Assembly: GCA_003132525.1 (NCBI GenBank)
Contig: PKXZ01000022.1
Span: 1 to 43,400 of the forward strand
Direction of reading: 5' to 3'
DNA: 43,400 nucleotides
From: Candidatus Dormiibacterota bacterium
GTDB lineage: Bacteria > Chloroflexota > Dormibacteria > Aeolococcales > Aeolococcaceae
Shown here: positions 39,844 to 43,400 of the stretch, piece after piece
How positions within the stretch are numbered: position 1 is the first letter of the stretch
Layout of the letters: each line of letters begins with the position of its first letter
Program-made: the position numbers and the translations under genes
The notes under the pieces: generated by a model
Database searches by the model: none
Seen by the model: the letters and a program-made list of their open reading frames with translations, nothing else
Told to the model about the DNA's origin: nothing

Positions 39844-40251
39844 TGTGATGTCTCAGGTGATGGTGCCCACCTGTCTCGGGACATAGTGCCCGATTTTTGG
39901 TCGGCCGCAGGGCGTGCCGAGCGGTTGGTAGTCACGAGTGGGATCGATCGTGAGTTCACGGATCAGCCTGCCGTCGTCGTTGACCACGCGGATGTGAGGC
40001 CCTGCGACGAGCAGGGTGATGCGCATGCCGATGTAGGACCTGCCGATGCCGATGTGGCGGAGGCGGCTCAGGTAGCGAAGGGTCACGCGTCCCGCCTTGT
40101 CCACGGTGTCGTGGCGGACGCGAAGGTGCGGTGCCACATGGGGTTCGTCGGGGCGCGACTTGAGGCGAGCATTGAAGTCCATCAGCGGCGTCTGACCGTT
40201 CAGCGCGCGCTGCGGTCGGTGGTGGTTGTAGTAGGTGCGGAAGGCACTCCG
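39844..40251 (-). mobile_element. IS481-family transposase C-terminal remnant
   Basis: Reading the minus strand from 40251, codons give YYNHHRPQRALNGQTPL (the terminal part of the DDE integrase core), then VRHDTVDKAGRVTLRYLSRLRHIGIGR, VVNDDG and LTIDPTRDYQP, typical of actinobacterial IS481 transposases. The catalytic N-terminal two thirds is missing; an in-frame TAG stands at 40252. The plus strand at 39844 begins TGTGATGTCTCAGG, resembling an IS481 terminal inverted repeat, and starts one base after the tRNA fragment's CCA. The opposite end is not found. Confidence 0.78.
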
Positions 40252-40544
40252 CTAACCGTGATTCCCCTGAGCAGCTCATGAGCCGCTGGGAGGACGCTGT
40301 GTCTCGTTCTCGGGCCGCCGTGACAGAGGCGCTCTTCAGGCGGCTTAGAGCAGCTTGCTCACCACACCACCACCCTCGGCGAATCACCGAGCTTGCGACG
40401 CAGCCTAATCGACATCATCGAGGAGTAGGGGCGGCACACCGGGCATGCCGACCTCATTCGCGAGGCGGCGGATAGGCTCGTCTGTCAGGAGCCTCCCACT
40501 TGATGGCGGGCCACATCGGATAAGTAGATAGGGACGCTCCGATG
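40252..40544. other. Non-coding or decayed stretch
   Basis: No frame over this ~290-bp interval gives a convincing protein. The plus strand holds short open pieces broken by stops (for example 40278-40475) with some helix-like coding texture, suggesting an old gene fragment, but I recognise no family. It separates the IS481 remnant from the GntR gene, and its base composition becomes more AT-rich toward the right. Confidence 0.4.
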
Positions 40545-41339
40545 CTAGCCGCTCTCTGTCAACGACACGTGATGGCGTTGGAGCTGGACTCTATATGCGT
40601 ACCGTTCGGGATTGAAGTAGTTCACACATCGCTCGACCGGTCGGCCCTCCGCATCAAAGTGAACACGCTCGATGCGCATCACCGCCTGGCCACCTTGGCA
40701 GTCAATGTGCTGCGCGATTGCATCCGGGATCGCAACAGCCGTAACCACTTGCCGTGCCCCGGTGATCGTGTGAGGAAGTATCCGATCCAGTATCCCCAGG
40801 ACCGTCTCGTCGCTACGCGCGCGGGACTCCCATAGGAATGGCCACTCGGACAGCTCTTCAGCGAGTCTGGTAGGAAGGAATACCTCCGTATAGCAGAACG
40901 GAAGCTCGAGATGAACACGGCGATACGTAATTCTCAAAACGCTGTCGAACTGCAGTCCAAGTCCAGCGGCAGCGTCGCTGTCTTCCACGACGGTGAGTGG
41001 GTTGACGACCTCCATGAGTGTGTCACGAGAAAGAGCCAGGAGCTCGTCGATCGAGTCATTCAACCGTCGGTATGGCTGAGGCTTCGCGGCGAAGGTTCCT
41101 TTGCCGGGAAACCGACTGACGATACCTTCGCTGACAAGTTCCAAATATGCGCGACGTACCGTCCCGCGACTCACGCCGTAACGCTCGACAAGCTCGGCTT
41201 CGGTGGGCAGTCGGCCATGAGGCCCAAAGTCGCCCTCTCGGATGGCCGAGCGCAGACCCGCGGCTACCGACCGATAACTCGCCCTGCGCCAGGCGGTATC
41301 GTCAACCGTTCCCTGCTCGGTGGTCAGCGCCTCAGCCAT
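40545..41339 (-). CDS. GntR-family regulator with UTRA sensor domain (HutC type)
   Basis: 264-residue transcription factor. The N-terminal winged helix has YRSVAAGLRSAIREGDFG, GRLPTEAELVERYGVSRGTVRRAYLELVSEGIVSR and PGKGTFA. A C-terminal UTRA domain follows (SVLRITYRRVHLELPFCYTEVFLP and ERCVNYFNPERYAYRVQL). It binds a small-molecule effector in the UTRA domain. It is divergent from the 41565 gene; an imperfect palindrome in that upstream region could be an operator. The base composition here is slightly lower in GC than the core of the window, consistent with transfer. Confidence 0.9.
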   Translation of the reverse strand: MAEALTTEQGTVDDTAWRRASYRSVAAGLRSAIREGDFGPHGRLPTEAELVERYGVSRGTVRRAYLELVSEGIVSRFPGKGTFAAKPQPYRRLNDSIDELLALSRDTLMEVVNPLTVVEDSDAAAGLGLQFDSVLRITYRRVHLELPFCYTEVFLPTRLAEELSEWPFLWESRARSDETVLGILDRILPHTITGARQVVTAVAIPDAIAQHIDCQGGQAVMRIERVHFDAEGRPVERCVNYFNPERYAYRVQLQRHHVSLTESG

Positions 41340-41506
41340 GCGTCAGTGATCCGAGTCCGATCGCTGCGCCCCGGACGACCGAGTGAACCTTCCACGCTCC
41401 CGTTGGAGCCATTGTGACCTCCGCTGCAGGGTTCCCCTGACCGGCAACCTTAGTCCGTATTATCGGGTCAAGTCCGCGTCGCCCATTTGGCTAACCCTAA
41501 CGTCCC

Positions 41507-41544
41507 ATATGGCGTACAAACCTACTGCAATTGTATGACCATAT
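41507..41544. promoter_or_regulatory. Imperfect palindrome, possible GntR operator
   Basis: The left arm 41507-41519 (ATATGGCGTACAA) is a near inverted copy of the right arm 41531-41544 (TTGTATGACCATAT); ATATGG and TACAA match exactly in the two half-sites, separated by one or two extra bases and an 11-nt spacer. TTGTAT/ATACAA half-sites are common in GntR/HutC operators. It lies in the AT-rich region just upstream of the preferred start of the 41565 gene, with a TAGTAT box at 41549-41554. Confidence 0.45.
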
Positions 41545-41564
41545 CCGCTAGTATGGCTAGCCGG

Positions 41565-42494
41565 ATGGAAACGCTAGAGCGTCGGCATGTCCTCCGCCGG
41601 CTCGACGGCTACCTCGAGGAGCTCGAGGATGCGCAGGCGAGTGGGCACACCGTGATTCCGGCGCACATAGCCGAGCGACTTCGAGCCGAAGTACCGGGGC
41701 TGAGGCCGGGGCTGTCCATCGCCGACACGCTGGATCTCGTCTTCCGTCAGCAGGAACGCCACATGGCGAACTCTGGACCGCGTGGGGAAGACGGCGACAG
41801 GACCAGTCAGATGGATGAGTCCGAGGCACGCACGCTCACGGCAAGGATCAAGCGCCGGCTGCACGGTGATGTCAGCGCGCTCTTGCTCGAAGCCCACGAT
41901 CGCCGCGCATGGACGCTCTTGGGATATCGAACATGGAAGGACTACGTTCATAGCGAATTCGGTTTGAGCCGGCGTCGTTCGTACGAGTTGCTCGACCATG
42001 CCTTCGTGCTCAAGGAGCTGAAAGCCGCGGCAGGTCTGTGCGGAATTCCGCACATCAACCCATACACCGCCGCTCGCATCAAGCCGCATCTCGAATACAT
42101 ATCGCGAACGCTGCGCGAGAAGGCCGATACGCTTAAACCGCACGACGTGGGATCCGTGATCAAGACTGCGCTGGAGAGGTCGCATCTCACCGTCGGCCCT
42201 CTTGCGGCACACCCGCCGCTCTCTACCGCGTCGCTCGTCGGCTCGCCTGGTGATTTCGCGAGCCGACGAACCGAACGACTCTTGGATGACGGCCGCGCTA
42301 GCGAGGGTGTCGTCGACCTTTCCGCCCTGTGGACGGCAATCGAGTTCCTCGCCGCGCTTCCCTCGGCAAGGACCGTCGCGGCGCAAACCCAATTTGGAGA
42401 CAGAGACCATCTCGTTGCCCTACAGCGCGCCCTTTGCTGGCTGGGGGAGTTCGCCGACCAGATGATTGATGGTGCTAGGGCCGCCATTGCATGA
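41565..42494 (+). CDS. Unrecognised protein with a 'W-x-x-LGY-x-x-W-x-x-Y' helical module
   Basis: 309 residues from METLERRHVL; in-frame ATGs at 41553, 41535 and 41487 are possible earlier starts but overlap the AT-rich palindrome region. Residues ~85-150 contain LTARIKRRLHGDVSALLLEAHDR, AWTLLGYRTWKDYV and EFGLSRRRSYELLDHAFVL. This resembles a helix-turn-helix-like module common in actinobacterial phage, plasmid and mobile-island proteins. The rest is helical, with a variable central linker around residues 205-245. No enzyme motif is seen. It is divergent from the GntR gene and upstream of the thiolase. Possibly a DNA-binding protein of a mobile region; family unnamed to me. Confidence 0.65.
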   Translation: METLERRHVLRRLDGYLEELEDAQASGHTVIPAHIAERLRAEVPGLRPGLSIADTLDLVFRQQERHMANSGPRGEDGDRTSQMDESEARTLTARIKRRLHGDVSALLLEAHDRRAWTLLGYRTWKDYVHSEFGLSRRRSYELLDHAFVLKELKAAAGLCGIPHINPYTAARIKPHLEYISRTLREKADTLKPHDVGSVIKTALERSHLTVGPLAAHPPLSTASLVGSPGDFASRRTERLLDDGRASEGVVDLSALWTAIEFLAALPSARTVAAQTQFGDRDHLVALQRALCWLGEFADQMIDGARAAIA

Positions 42495-42592
42495 GGACTG
42501 CGGCCTGTCAGATCCCGTAGGCGCCGTGACCGCACGCCAATCGCGGTCGGTAGGGTATCTCGGCATGACCCCGAAGGGACGAGACGCGTCGC

Positions 42593-42608
42593 GCTGCCGG
42601 AGGGCAGC
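42593..42608 (+). terminator. Short hairpin between the 41565 gene and the thiolase
   Basis: GCTGCC (42593-42598) pairs perfectly with GGCAGC (42603-42608) over a GGAG loop. No T-run follows. It could be a terminator for the upstream gene or part of the thiolase leader. Nothing else in the 175-bp gap is distinctive apart from an AGAGG ribosome-binding site at its right end. Confidence 0.3.
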
Positions 42609-42669
42609 AGGTCGTGTCTGGTGAGCACAATCGCGGGCGACCAATCTTGATCGCGTTAGAGGTAACTGC

Positions 42670-43400
42670 ATGAGCGTTATTGCGGCGTCACGACAAAGCA
42701 CCCCTTCGCCCAAGGGCAGAGATCCCCGAATCGCCGGTATTGGTTGTACTGAGTTCTATCGGCGCGGACGCAGCCCCTTGAGTCCGTATGGCTTAGCCCT
42801 CACCGCAATTATCAATGCAGCTGATGACGCCGGCATTGATGTCAAGGAAATTGACGGCCTGGTGTCGCACTCGGGCGAACCATTCACGACGTCCGCGATC
42901 GTCGACGGGCTCGGGTTAAGTCGATTCTCGTACGGCTCTCAGCCCTTGGACCTGACCGCCGGTGGAGCTCCTTTCGCCGTGCAGCTCGCAGCCGATGCAG
43001 TGGAACAGGGCCGTGCTGACGTCGTCGTTGTGTACAAGGCGCTTCGCATGGGTGCTGCGGATCGATTCGGGCGCCCGGGCGGCCATGTCGTCGACAACCG
43101 CGACGAGCGAATCGGATCGGGAAAGACGGTGAGGCATGAGCACGTCTACGTGCGGTCGTTGGCTGGCGCCTTCAGTGCCCCGTACGGTGCCTCTGTCGCG
43201 GCGCAGCACTGGGCCCTCCACGCCCAACGACATATGTATCAGTACGGAACGACATCACGGCAATTCGGCATGGTAGCCAAGACCTTTCGCGATCACGCCG
43301 CTCGTAACCCGCGAGCTCTCTACCGCACCACGTTCACGATCGACGAGCACCAGTCATCGCGGATGATCTCGACGCCACTCCGGCTGCTGGATTGCTGTAT
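42670..43400 (+). CDS. Thiolase-family (SCP2/lipid-transfer thiolase-like) protein, 3' end outside window
   Basis: 243 residues are visible before the window ends. The N-terminus RIAGIGCTEFYRRG, GLALTAIINAADDAGIDVKEIDGLV and QLAADAVEQGRADVVVVYKALRMG match the first half of non-decarboxylating thiolase/SCP2-type enzymes and thiolase-like lipid-transfer proteins involved in steroid or branched acyl-CoA breakdown. An AGAGG site lies 7 nt before the ATG. The nucleophilic Cys of classical thiolases is not obvious in the visible part; the expected position shows LDLTAGGAPFA, as in the non-classical group. Codon use is more AT-rich than upstream genes, suggesting transferred DNA. Confidence 0.83.
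   Translation, partial: MSVIAASRQSTPSPKGRDPRIAGIGCTEFYRRGRSPLSPYGLALTAIINAADDAGIDVKEIDGLVSHSGEPFTTSAIVDGLGLSRFSYGSQPLDLTAGGAPFAVQLAADAVEQGRADVVVVYKALRMGAADRFGRPGGHVVDNRDERIGSGKTVRHEHVYVRSLAGAFSAPYGASVAAQHWALHAQRHMYQYGTTSRQFGMVAKTFRDHAARNPRALYRTTFTIDEHQSSRMISTPLRLLDCC

Noticed and set aside
39621-39959. Minus-strand open frame crossing the tRNA fragment (contains GSER-like 'ERDSNP' peptide)
   Set aside because: The peptide is the usual mistranslation of an antisense tRNA 3' end and not a protein feature.
40278-40475. Short plus-strand open frame after the IS481 remnant
   Set aside because: No start signal, no family resemblance and composition typical of frame noise.

Overview
This is a GC-rich (roughly two thirds G+C by eye), densely packed bacterial chromosome segment. 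It carries a set of coenzyme F420 biosynthesis genes and an enzyme very like F420-dependent glucose-6-phosphate dehydrogenase. It also has a DUF222/13E12-type gene, an IS481-type transposase tail, Ddn-like and PPOX F420 proteins, and many genes with no Shine-Dalgarno sequence but a TANNNT box 6-9 nt before the start codon (leaderless transcripts). Together these point to Actinomycetota or a close F420-using relative such as Chloroflexota or Dormibacterota. No rRNA gene is present, so the lineage is inferred.

Layout. 1-4.6 kb: the phenylacetyl-CoA epoxidase operon paaABCDE (minus strand, paaE cut by the window edge), divergent from 4-hydroxyphenylpyruvate dioxygenase across only 19 bp. 4.6-5.0 kb: intergenic repeats. 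5.0-16.2 kb: a mixed catabolic area with two cupins, a D-2-hydroxyacid dehydrogenase, a class III aminotransferase, a GH63-like glycoside hydrolase, an alpha/beta hydrolase, a DapA-family lyase, an FAD amine/amino-acid oxidase-like protein and a class V (alanine-glyoxylate type) aminotransferase followed by a decapitated glycolate-oxidase start. 16.3-19.2 kb: a membrane GGDEF-EAL-REC protein with a structured leader. 19.3-24.5 kb: an F420 block (fgd; EamA transporter-cofC-cofE-cofD-PPOX; divergent Ddn-like reductase). 24.6-26.7 kb: MaoC-like hydratase and acyl-CoA synthetase. 25.0-35.2 kb: a long minus-strand operon running DeoR regulator, BtpA-family protein, metallophosphoesterase, FGGY kinase, TIM-barrel isomerase, alpha/beta hydrolase, second BtpA paralogue and acyl-CoA synthetase, divergent from an APC permease. 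35.3-37.9 kb: nucleotidyltransferase-like protein, DUF3224, peroxiredoxin and SDR. 38.0-40.5 kb: a scarred integration site (frameshifted DUF222 gene, decayed tyrosine recombinase, tRNA-Ser 3' end, IS481 remnant). 40.5-43.4 kb: a GntR/UTRA regulator, an unrecognised 309-aa protein and the start of a thiolase, with lower-GC patches suggesting acquired DNA.

How the genes work together. Paa and HPD handle phenylalanine/tyrosine-derived aromatics. The fgd product can supply reduced F420 to the PPOX and Ddn-like enzymes, with F420 made by the neighbouring cof genes. The DeoR-APC-FGGY-isomerase-BtpA operon looks like an import, phosphorylation and cleavage route for an unidentified polyol, sugar or sugar acid. 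It contains two BtpA paralogues of unknown catalytic role and is the best candidate here for an undescribed pathway. Regulatory features that stand out are a symmetric -10 element apparently serving two leaderless divergent genes, a recurrent TAGACT/TACAAT leaderless signature, a seven-codon leaderless upstream ORF, and tandem 10-bp operator-like repeats at the DeoR/APC divergence.
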